NCBI GenBank assembly: GCA_964030785.1
Contig: OZ034969.1
Location: forward strand, 39,382,701-39,446,700
DNA: 64,000 nt
From: Siderastrea siderea
Taxonomy: Eukaryota > Cnidaria > Anthozoa > Scleractinia > Rhizangiidae
Direction: 5' to 3'
Position numbers and translations under genes: made by a program. Positions within the stretch are counted from its first letter, which is position 1. Each line of letters starts with the position of its first letter. This document shows positions 23,801-35,800 of the stretch, in pieces. Below the pieces are notes generated by a model that made no database searches, was not told where the DNA came from, and saw only the letters and a list, made by a program, of their open reading frames with translations.

Positions 23801-26800
23801 TTATAATATATTAGACCCCCCTCTTAGAGACTAGTCACTAGGTCACCAATCTTAAATCTTAAGCAGTCAAATTCCCAGAAAAGCGGTTTAGTACGTTCCA
23901 GTGGGGAAAACGTAATCCCGGTTTTCTGGTTTAGTGCGGCGAAAGAGTTAAGCATATCAGGAGTGTGTATTGATGAGTTATTAACCTAGTTATATGTAGT
24001 TCAGTTGGTGGGGTACCCATCACATAACTAAGAGGTTGATTGACGTTCATACTAATTTTTAACGCCCATCCTTACTGCACACGTAATAAAGGGCTGCTAG
24101 CCATTGTGTTAACTTTGCCTGCAGTTTACTGTCTTAAATGGTCAGTGATCCCCAATTTTTGGATAGGTAACTTTCTTTTCTACTTCTCAACAGTTTTTTG
24201 AAAAATTGACAAAAGATCATTGTAGGAAGTTTAAATTTTTCCAAATTTTTCTACCTGCATGACATCAAATCCTACCACCTTGTGGCTGACAAGGTGTGCA
24301 AATACTGCCATTTGCAGATTAAAACTACTTGAAGTGATATCAACAGCTCAATAAATATCCCTCATAGATCCCCTCACATAAAATTTGGCATAGAAAGTTG
24401 CATTCCAGGGATTCATTTGCAATAATTTTTAGACTAACAGACACTGGGGCCATATCGAGTAAGGAAGACCGATTTCCCAAAATTCAGGGTAGTCTTTCAG
24501 ATACCTTATCTTGGAAATGAAGTGGTGACTCCCAATTATTTTTGCATTTCTGACACAAGTAACTTATTATCTAGCTGCGGGGAAAGTAAAAAGGTTTTTG
24601 TGTGAACATCTTTAAATCTCAGCACCAGCATTTGGTACATGTTTCTTGTCTACACTGAGTTAACTGGACACCATTTTGTTTTGTATTTTTGACCTCATGT
24701 CCAGCACCTTTACACATGTATAATGCATAAGTTCCGTCCTTCAAAATACGTGTACATCTACACAGAGTGAGATTGGGAAGCCCTATCTCAAAACCAAAGG
24801 CCCTGAAGCGTCCTTAGTCCCTTGCTTCACAAGGAAATATTGCCAGTGAGTGAGCTGAATTGAGAGTGAGTGAGCCACAAGCATTCAGTTAAAGTTGAAA
24901 GTTTATTGAGTTCTTTGTTTTGTTAGACTGATGGACCGGAAGAAGGGGAACTTATTGAAGAAGGAGAGTCTTCAGGTAAAGAAGGGAAACAGTGAAACAA
25001 ATGCATAACATTTACATCAAAATTTAATGTAAACATTTCTTGACTCATGGTTTTCTTTCCCCATGGATCAATGGTATGGAATCTCACCAAGACACACGTA
25101 AATGTTAATTTTCTTCAAGCCTGTGGTTTTTATTTCTCTTTGCAACTGAAGATTGAATTTCCACTTTCTTTCTATGCTGTGTTGTGTTGTGTTTTAAAAT
25201 GTGCAGTTCCAGAAAATATCCATACCCACCCCATGGACGGAGGTGGGGGGTCTCAACAGCCAAAATTTTTAAAGGAAAGTGTGGGGCTTAACTGGAATTT
25301 CCAGAGGGGTGGTGGGTGGGGGGTTCAAACCAAAAAGCCTTCTGTAGGAGGGGTATGGATATCTGGATATATGGATATCTGGAACAACACAATGTCTGTC
25401 TGTCCCTGATTTTTGCCCCTTCCTTCCTTGTATTTGTAACGCGCATTTGAAAACCTATGTTGAATTTGCATGCTATAAATGCATATTATCATTGTAGTTG
25501 TCTTCAAACCTTAAGACTCACAATCTCCACTGTCATTGTTCACCCCAGTGCATTGTAGGTGTGGCAAATGAATAAGATCTCCAAAGTCCATTGTGGGTCA
25601 GTGTCAGCGGATTGGCATTTCTTACCCTGAAACTTCACACCCTGTAATAACTACTCAAAGGTGAAAATTAATGTTCTCATTGAATCCTTTTTTTATGTTG
25701 ACCTGTTTGACCTTGCTGTAGGTGGGCCATCTTTGTCTACAAGGAAAAAGGTCTGCAGATATTTCACATATGGTAAGTTAACATTTAAAGTGGTATTACA
25801 CTACATGTACAATGGAACTCGATATAACAAGGTGCCAAGGGACTGGAAAAATAGGTTTGTTGTAATAGGGGTTCATTAAATCAGAGTTCTTTTCCATACA
25901 TTTTGTTATTACTGAGGTGAAAAATATTGTACATTATATCAGGTCTTGCTTATATAGGGATTCATTATATCAGGTCTTGCTTATATAGGGGTTCATTATA
26001 CCGGGTCTTGCCTATATAGGGCTTCATTATATCAGGTCTTGCTTATATAGGGGTTCATTATACCGGGTCTTGCTTATATAGGGGTTCATTATATCAGGTC
26101 TTGCTTATATAGGGGTTCATTATACCGGGTCTTGCCTATATAGGGGTTCATTATATCAGGTCTTGCTTATATAGGGGTTCATTATACCGGGTCTTGCTTA
26201 TATAGGGGTTCATTATATCAGGTCTTGCTTATATAGGGGTTCATTATATCGGGTCTTGCTTATATAGGGGTTCATTATACGGGGTCTTGCTTATATAGGG
26301 GTTCATTATACGGGGTCTTGCTTATATAGGGGTTCATTATACCGGGTCTTGCTTATATAGGGGTTCATTATACCGGGTCTTGCTTATATAGGGGTTCATT
26401 ATACCGGGTCTTGCTTATATAGGGTTCATTATACCGGGTCTTGCTTATATAGGGGTTCATTATACCAGGTCTTGCTTATATAGGGGTTCATTATATCGGG
26501 TCTTGCTTATAAAGGGGTTCATTATACCGGGTCTTGCCTATATAGGGGTTCATTATATCAGGTCTTGCTTATATAGGGGTTCATTATACCGGGTCTTGCT
26601 TATATAGGGGTTCATTATACCGGGTCTTGCCTATATAGGGGTTCATTATATCAGGTCTTGCTTATATAGGGGTTCATTATACCGGGTCTTGCCTATATAG
26701 GGGTTCATTATATCAGGTCTTGCTTATATAGGGGTTCATTATACCGGGTCTTGCTTATATAGGGGTTCATTATATCAGGTCTTGCTTATATAGGGGTTCA

Positions 26801-29800
26801 TTATATCGGGTCTTGCTTATATAGGGGTTCATTATACGGGGTCTTGCTTATATAGGGGTTCATTATACGGGGTCTTGCTTATATAGGGGTTCATTATACC
26901 GGGTCTTGCTTATATAGGGGTTCATTATACCGGGTCTTGCTTATATAGGGGTTCATTATACCGGGTCTTGCTTATATAGGGTTCATTATACCGGGTCTTG
27001 CTTATATAGGGGTTCATTATACCAGGTCTTGCTTATATAGGGGTTCATTATATCGGGTCTTGCTTATATAGGGGTTCATTATACCGGGTCTTGCTTATAT
27101 AGGGGTTCATTATACCAGGTCTTGCTTATATAGGGGTTCATTATATCAGGTCTTGCTTATATAGGGGTTCATTATACCGGGTCTTGCTTATAAAGGGGTT
27201 CATTATACCGGGTCTTGGTTATATACAGTACCGCTCAAAAGTAAGTTATCACCCTCTCGCGAGACGAGAGTCTCGTCTCGCGAGAGGCTGAAGAATACTG
27301 TAAGTACCAAGACTTGCCGTTCTCGCGAGATAAAGACATCTATTGTGAGACGCGATAGTAAATTTTGTTCGCTGACATGGGGACGCGTTGTCGCGAAGCG
27401 AGTTGAATTCACCGAGTTCCTTCTATCGCAAGCCCATCGATCGCAGACCCCCTTAAGTGATCGAAAACTAGATCGCTTAGAAAATGTCTATTTGCAAAAA
27501 CTGATTGGGTTATTCCAGAAAAAATCCACACCCCCCCGACGGATGGCACGCTGGAAATTCTCGCGGGAGGGGGGGTCGAGGGCTCTGGAAATCCAGGTGG
27601 GAGGGGGAGGTCTAGACTTAAAACTCTCCTTCGGGGGTCATTAAAAATGTAACCTCAGTTTTTCAGATCTTTGACTTTACGGAAGAAACTTCCTCCGAAT
27701 CAAAGAAAGTAGTAGTCTTTCAAAGTACGCATTTCTTACCTCAAACGCTTTTAGGTTCAGTTTCAAAGATTCTGCGAAGAATATTATAAAAATGATAAAA
27801 GGAGAAAACACGAAGAAAGCGCGCGGTTGACGTGGTAGCTACAAAGCATGCTCAGCGAACGAAGTTTAAAGCTTGGAACTTTGTATTGTATTACAGTATT
27901 GGCCAAATGTAAGTTGACAGTTTTGAAAAGAAAAACAAATGAGCAACAACGTAGTCGCTTGAGTCATCTCTCAAGAAATAAATTGGACAAATGGACTGCA
28001 TTCGACGCTAGTGTTGACAAGTTTGTGAGCTATCGTTTCCCTCGCTCTCGCTTTTGCAACAAAAACTCAAGTTACAAATACCTTGCTCAAATGAATTTCA
28101 TTTCTCATAGTTGTTTGTCTGTCATAAATGTTTATCTTATCAATTTGAAGGAGCACAAAAACCAAGAAAGTGAAAATAATAAACTGGTACGCTGTATTGG
28201 AATGCGCGTGTCTTCTGACACGTTTTTGTGACATGTTTCCTTTGCTTCTACCCAATAGATGTTGTTTGGGCGAAAATAACCATAAATCTCAGTCTGCCAT
28301 TGAGTTTCTTCTGTGTGTTGCAGGTATAAAGGAATATAAATCGGATACTTTTCGCGTCACCGATCGCACGACATTTTATGAAATGGTTGCGTTACGCATA
28401 GGTTTCAAAGTACTTTTGACGTATGCAAATTGCGTCTGCAACAGAAGAAGCACGAAATAAATTTCAGCGGGCTAAATTTATCATTTTCCTGTTAAATTAC
28501 CGCTGCTGTCGTTAACTTTAATTCTACCTTTAAGTTTTATTTCACATTTATTTCAATTATGGCAAGAATACGTCCGGGAAAAGTTTCGATTTGAAAGGTT
28601 GTTTTGACCTCGGGTACACGTAACTTAATACTCCGTTCTCGAGTTTTACATGGACGATTTATATAATTTTATTTATTTATTTTATTCGCCGCTATCAGCT
28701 TCATTGAGCATTTCCACAGGAATGGGCTACAGTTGTAGTTCAGTGCTATAAAAAGGGAAGAAAATAACTTTTAATCATGTCGTTAACAGTACAAAACCCG
28801 GGTACAAAACCCGTTCGTAATTTCCGTTCATATCACAAGAACAAATTAAAATTAAGCTTCACAGTCAATATATTCTGGATGCAATTCTACGTATTTTCAA
28901 CGGACTGAATGTTGAATTTAGGGCCCATAATAAATCAGGGAAATCGGGTTGGGAGGGGGGGTCTGTGGCCTTGGAAATCTGGGCGGGGGGAGGGGCCTAG
29001 AGGTACAGGAAATCCGGAAGGAAGGGGGGGTCAAAAACTCTTGCCATCCGTCGGGGGTGTGTGGATTTTTTCTGGAATAACCCATTGAGAGCTTTGAGTT
29101 TACAGGTAAACGTTATTCCGGTTTTGTGTGAGTGCGTGAATATTTCAATGTGCTTTGGTTACGACCCGTGAGATCGCGACGTCAAGTATCGAGGCAATAT
29201 TATTTCAAAACAGATCAGCTCATACGGCGCGAACTTACATGTAATACGGAATCGTCGAACTGAATAGCATTCACTGTCGAGCTGACAAACACGTCGCGAG
29301 AGATTAGTCGGTTTCTCGCGAGACAATTTGCCCGTAATTTATTCCAAAATTGCCGCTTCAGTGATTCTCTCGAGACAAGACTCTCGTCTCGAGAGAAACG
29401 AGACGAGACTGGTAACTTACTTTTGAGCGGTACTGTAGGGGTTCATTATACCGGGTCTTGCTTATATAGGGTTCATTATACCGGGTCTTGCTTATATAGG
29501 GGTTCATTATATCGGGTCTTGCTTATATAGGGGTTCATTATATCGGGTCTTGCTTATATAGGGGTTCATTATATCGGGTCTTGCTTATATAGGGGTTCAT
29601 TATATCGGGTTTCCACTGTAGTTGATTTGGATGTTGGATTTTCATCACCACATTATTAAATCTTCATTTTTTATCTTTATTTGGTATGACTGTTTCTCGA
29701 AAGTCCTGATAACTTTTTGGGTCTGGAAAAGCTGTTAAATTATGTGCTTGATGTTTATGTTAAAGACTCAAATTTGGTTAGTTTTGAAAGCTAAGTAATT

Positions 29801-32800
29801 AAATTCTAAGCTGATAAAACAAGTCAGGCTGATATGCAGGCTAAACACTACACCAATGTTCTATAGATTTTAATTTTAAATTATAGCTCTGGGCCCTAAA
29901 AGTTAACGGGAGTTTTGAAAAATGGGCCTCGGGAGTGAAATGGGCTCCAAATGGAAAAAGTCGGGCTGATGTTTTCAATTTCTTTTGTTGTGTCTTCTGT
30001 AAAAGAAGTAAAAACTGATTGTAGCTCATTCTTTCTTTAAAATCCATTAATTTTGATGTCATCTCCCCCGTGGTCTATAAGCAATACATGCATGAGAAAG
30101 GTATTTTGATATGAACTTAGCACATGAAAACTTCATGATATTACCACTTTAAGCAGTGTTACATAGGTAAGGTAAGGTTTTTTCCAATTCAGATAGCTTA
30201 TGGGGCGTAAGCTATGGTTTCTGTGGCATGAAGCAACCAGAGCATTACAACATTCCCCATGGTTGCTAACAACTGTAGTCCATCACATGGTTATCACCTG
30301 ACCATTTTATCCGGTTTCCCCTGCAATTTTCCGCTACACATTTACCCACCTGGGCGGAGAGAGACAATGTGGGTTAAAGTTTCTTGTCTAAGGAAACAAC
30401 ACGATGGCAGATACCAGGCCTCAAACCACCGACCTTAGGATCCTAAGTTTAACATTCTAACCACTACACCAATGTGCCTCCACATTGTCGCTTCAGGTTG
30501 TTGTCAATCACTAGTGACAGAATGCCAAGAGTACTTGAGTCTCAGAACAAAATGTTGTGAAGAGAATGTGACATTCTTTTCTGCAGTGGTTGTTAAGCTT
30601 ACTTAAACTGCTATAATAACTGTTCGTACTGCAGTTTGTGTGAGACTGTCCTTCTGTTTCTCTCAGGTGGCTGCACATGGGGAATGGCTTGTAGATTTCT
30701 TCATCCAGGTGTTAATGACAAAGGTGTGTTGCATTTTTTAATACTTCAGTAGTTTTTTGTTAATTATGTTTTTAAGTTCAAAAACCTTTTTGTTGGCATA
30801 ATCTTCGGAAATTAAATAATGTGCATATTAGAGGAGTTTTCAATATTGTCGTTATTGTCGTAAAACCAAAACCAAAGTAACAAGAAAGCCCATTGGTAAT
30901 ACAACTGACCCACTGCACATGCTTTGAATGTAGACTACAAAAGAGATCCAACAACTGATTAGCTTGTCTTCAAAAACATATAAATACAACATGACAATTA
31001 ATACATAGGCAAAACCAGAAGTTTAGGGTGAGTGCTACAACTGGATATCAAGCAAAAACTGGAAATGCAGTTAATTTTGTTTTGGCCAAGACAACGAAGG
31101 CGAGTTGCTTTCTAAGAAAAAGACAAGGCAGTATTAGAACCAGGCTCGCTGTGGGTGGTGCAGTTAAATACTGATCACAACAAATGTTAACAGCCTAACC
31201 AACCAATCAACTTGAAGCAAATACATGTGAATGGCACCAAGCACAGGAAAATGTGTGGAAGCAAGTTCTGTCTCAATTCTAACATGCAGTACTGTAGACA
31301 TTTCCTGTGATGGGCTATCTCAAGGCTTCTTGGTCGTTGAATAACGTTTTGTTTTGTTTGTTTGTTTTTTTTTTTGAGTATTTTTTGGATAAGAAAAATC
31401 ATCTACTCTCTGGTATTCTCATATCTAGGCACAACTATCAATCTGGCAGGAAATGTTAGCTTTGCTAGGGGAAATGGCAGTGATTTCGTTTCTTAGAAAT
31501 GTGTTCTTGTATATCGTAATTGTAAATTGTGTAATGCAAATCTGTTGATTGACAGGTGCCTATCAGATGCTGCCTGCCCCTGGTCAATACCCCAGTCCCT
31601 TCCCCAAAGCACCAGCAGTTGTTCCCCCAGTCCCTGCTGAGATAGTTGTTCAAGCTCACGAGATGCCACCATTCCCAGACCAGGATGAAGGACAGGCGGT
31701 AAGTGTTGACTGGTGGAATTACTCTTTTGCAATTTCTGGCCATCCCTTAGAGGCGGCTTTCATTCAGGCAATCTTACTCAAATCAAACTGGTGTTTAGAA
31801 AGGTTAGTTTTTGTAGAGGGAAGGAAACAAAGGAGCCTGGCAACAGAGAATAATGAGTGGATGGCGTGTGTCCTTTGTATTAGGGTTTTGGACCTGCTAT
31901 GACACTCCTTGTCAGCCAGCAAGTAATGGCAGATGTTGTGGTACAAATTTTGTTATAACGGTTTTGTTTCTTGTTTGCAGGATGTTGACGTGGTTATTCC
32001 AGAGGTGGCAGCTCCACCGAAGAAAGAAACTGCCTGGGAGAGAGGACTGAAACTAGCGAAAGAAGTAAGCACAAAATATTACTATGTCTTCTGAAGTCTG
32101 GACTTCAAGTCTTGTCGGTTTTACTATACCCAATTTAAATCTCTATCTGCAGCACAGCAAGTGGGATGATTGAAAGACTAATCAACATATGTTTATGATT
32201 TTTTTTCTCTGTTTGTTGGTCATGTCTTGGTTTTCGCTACACTTTAACTGTGTCATTTTTCAAACGCTTTACTACAATGCTTTCACGGAATTGAGGTCAT
32301 TCAGTTAATTTTTCTTAACTGCCTTACAATCATACTTATATTCCAATTTTATATAGATAAAGAAAGCTGCTCAGAAGCGGAAAGAGGAAGATGCTGATTT
32401 TGAGCAGAAACGAATGAGCCTAGGCATCACAGCTGAAGAGGATGACGATGAAAATGATAAAGAAAACATGATGCGAAGACGTGAGATGATCCGCACCAGA
32501 ATGGATAAAGACTTCATGATTGAAGAGGATGATTTAAGACATCGCAGAGGAGGGGATATTGTGTCACAGTGGAGAGACAAAAAACAAACGTCGCCGACCG
32601 AGTATCGGGTTAGTGCAATCACAACCACTGATGCTTTGAGTGGTTGTACATTTAACGTAAACTTAAAGTGGTACTATGATCAAAAAATCACTTTTATTTT
32701 TTCTTCGGATTTCGAAACTATGTTTGTTAAACATTCCCCAAGCGAAATTATAAGCGTTAATTTTGAGAAGAAGACCGTTAATTTAAACTGCAATTTTCCG

Positions 32801-35800
32801 GTTTAATGGTCCGCCATTATTACACCAGAAAGGATACAATGACGTCATACACTCAAGAGCTGTAAAATGTAGTGTGTGAACGCGGCTTACAAATTATGCA
32901 AAACACGAGTTTGAGAGTGTGAAAGCTCAAAACTTCCGTGCTGCATACTAAATAAGGCACTTTCACACACACTGCATTCTACATCTCTTGAGTGTATGAC
33001 GTCATTGTATCCTTTCTGGTGTAATAATGGCGGACCATTAAAACGGAAAATTGCAGTTTAAATTAACGGTCTTCTCAAAATTAAGGCTTATAATTTCGCT
33101 TGGGGAGTGTTTAATAAACATAGTTTCGAAATCCGAAGAAAAAATAAAAGTGATTTTTTGATCATAGTAGCACTTTAAGAGCAACTCCATGAAGTGTATG
33201 GACACGTCTTTTAAATGCAAATACCGGTATTAATAAATGTGGAGGTGGCATGGGCAGAAAAGAATGACACTGGTGAAATTTGAGTGTGAGGCTTGTAAAG
33301 AGAATAACGAAGTGTGATCGTCTGTATTGCTGAAAACCTTTGACGAGCCTTTAAAGGCCCACCTTCACCCAAAAGGCCTTGCGCGCCGCGCTTGCTGTTT
33401 TATGAATTTCGTGTAACACGAAATTGTTTCTGAGCGGGGTTTCTTTCAAAATCCGTTTCCTCCGGAGCCATCTTGTCGAAAATCGTCCAAAAGCATGCAG
33501 GAATTTATTCGTCAATTATCAGGCTGTTGTTTCCTGGAATTATTTTGTGACTGAGCCGGCCAAACGTATTTTTTTCGCTCTTACTTCGTCCAATATGTTT
33601 TCTGCCAAATGATACCTCGCAGTTGAAGATACTGCACGGTTATGCCGAAGGAAAATATTGTCAGTATTCGTCTCAGAGGAGCTTGTGTTATGAAGCAAAG
33701 AAACAGATATTTTATGAATCTCTTGTATGTCGTTTAAATTCCTGATTGTATTGCTCCGGATGCGGGACCTTGGCAAGTAAGTTTGATTCGTTTGATTTGA
33801 TTTTATTCGCGCGATGTAAACAGAGCGGCTCGCGAGTGTGTAATAAATGAATGGTTTTGCAGGACTGTTTTCTTTTTCTCTTTGTATCTATCGTCGTACG
33901 ATAGATAAAATAATTAGAATAATTAGTTTCTCAGTTAACCATAGGTTCAGGTAGATTTGATCGATTAGTACACACGTAGGGTTGGCTTTCAAAGGTCAAA
34001 ATTGTAATGTGGGAGTCACCGAACAAGTGCTATTTTGCGAGCGATAATCAGTGAGTTGCTATTTAGTCGTATACGCTGTTTATTTCCCTTCAGACCAACC
34101 TCTATAATGACTAGGAGGGGCCTTTAAAATCACTGTTACCTTACAAGACAATGAGAATGCAATTTGCAGACTAAAACAATCGAATGTCCAAGTAACTGTT
34201 TGAGATCGCTTGCTTGCGCTTAGAAATGCGAACATAAACTGACTTCTCGCTTTCTATGTCATTGAAACTTTCACATGGCGAACATCAGATAATTCCAACA
34301 TTCTGGGGGAGTAAATGGCTTTCATAAAAGCCTAAAGTTAAGATTTGTAAATTGAGGCCGTAGAGTGGGGAACCTTCGCAAAGTAAATCGATGTGACATG
34401 GCTCCTCCGATTTGTTTTGAATTTACGTGACAATTTTCTCGCTCGCAGGAATATTCTGGCAACCAATCAGATCGCGAGAAAAACAATAGACCCATTTGAA
34501 AACAATACCAAACGGTCGCAAGGCCGTTTGGGTGAAGGTGGGCCTTGTAAACAATTGGCTATTTCTGGTCTCCTGTACTTGTTCGGTGGGCTTATTTCAT
34601 TTTTATGGTCGTTTTTTCACTGTCTTTGATAACATCGTTACTTATAAAAGAATCTATTTGGGTTTTGATCTCTTGTCTTTTTTTGTTTAGGATCGTGACA
34701 GGCGAAAAAAGAGGGTTAATCGCTCCCCGTCTTCTTCACCTGAAAGGTAATTAAGCTTATGAAGCCAGGTGCTGCCATAATCCATATTACACGTGCAATG
34801 TAGCAGAAGGAAAAGATAATTCAGTTAACAAGATGGTGAAAAACAAGGATAGTACCCAGTACTCGTCATTTAGGGTTTTGTCCACAGACAGTACTTACTT
34901 GTACAGAGTAATGAACAGTACCACGTGAAAAAACTGCTCAGAAGCTTTCATTTAAATGGTCACACTTCGGGTTTCGTCCACAGACTCAAAAGTTAGAACC
35001 GCCTTGTACAGCATAATAAACAGCACCACAGGAAAGTACTGCTCAGTAGCTTTCATTTGAATGGTCACAGTTTAGGATGTCAACTGCCTAAGTTAGAACC
35101 GCGTTTTTACTTGACCTATGCACTATACTTGTTGGTTTGTGGAATTTAGCTTACCGTGTTTTTTTGTCTTTTATCCGTTATCTGGATAGCGTTTTACACA
35201 CCTCGTGTTAGTGAAAGTTTGCCTATTTGCGGTCATCTAATTACATCTTTTCAGAGACAGGTGGAGTAGACGAAGAGGCGGGGGAAAGGAGAAACAGAAA
35301 GGAAAAGGAAAAGAAAGTGTCAAAGAACGAGACAAGGAACGGGAGAAAAGAATGGTAAAAGAAACGGAAAGGAAACGAGAGGAGAAAGCCAAAAAACCGA
35401 AAGAAAAAGGCTCTGACAGCGGTAAAGAAAAGACAGTCTTAGAAGAAGGGAAAAAGGAGATTGAAGTAGCACAGGAAAAAGCTGCAGAAGAAAAGGAACA
35501 AACGGGTGAAGCGGTGACACGTCAAGAAATAAAATCCGAAGAGAAAAAGGATGAGGATGAAAGAAAAAAGGCCACAGTACAGGAAACAAGCTTAAACGTT
35601 GAAGTAAAGCCAAAGGAAGCAGAGAAGAGAGACGCATTAAATGAAGGGGGAGCTGAAGATAAGGACAAACCTAAATCAAAAGCACTTGGTATCTCAAGTT
35701 CTCGCCTTCCTAATGATGAATGGATAGATCCCTGGCAAAGAACAACTTCTCCCAAACGACAATCGGTTTCATCACGCAGCTCGCGGAGCCGCTCTTCGTC

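Larger units (their letters stand above)
25810..29628. mobile_element. Expanded pogo/Tc1-like MITE whose 3' part became a minisatellite
   Basis: The left end CAATGGAACTCGATATAAC (25810) and the right end GGTTTCCACTG (ending 29628) match the CAGTGGAACCC termini of the small MITE at 15988-16117. TA lies on both sides (25808-25809, 29629-29630). The left ~115 bp follow the small MITE closely. The right terminal segment is replaced by dozens of tandem copies of a 31-bp unit, and a 2.2-kb TIR element is inserted in the array. It fills most of ZC3H18 intron 4. Confidence 0.8.

Noticed and set aside
27848..28460. Open frames within the innermost nested element
   Set aside because: At 96-127 codons they show no transposase motifs such as DDE/D spacing or HTH, and they overlap on opposite strands.
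25929..29618. A regularly spaced 31-bp repeat that could be mistaken for a CRISPR array
   Set aside because: The units abut directly with no unique spacers, the host is a eukaryote, and the repeat is derived from a MITE end.
31480..31750. Minus-strand open frames over the Pro-rich ZC3H18 exon at 31556-31698
   Set aside because: The + frame continues the protein after VNDKG with proper GT-AG sites; the antisense frames do not.
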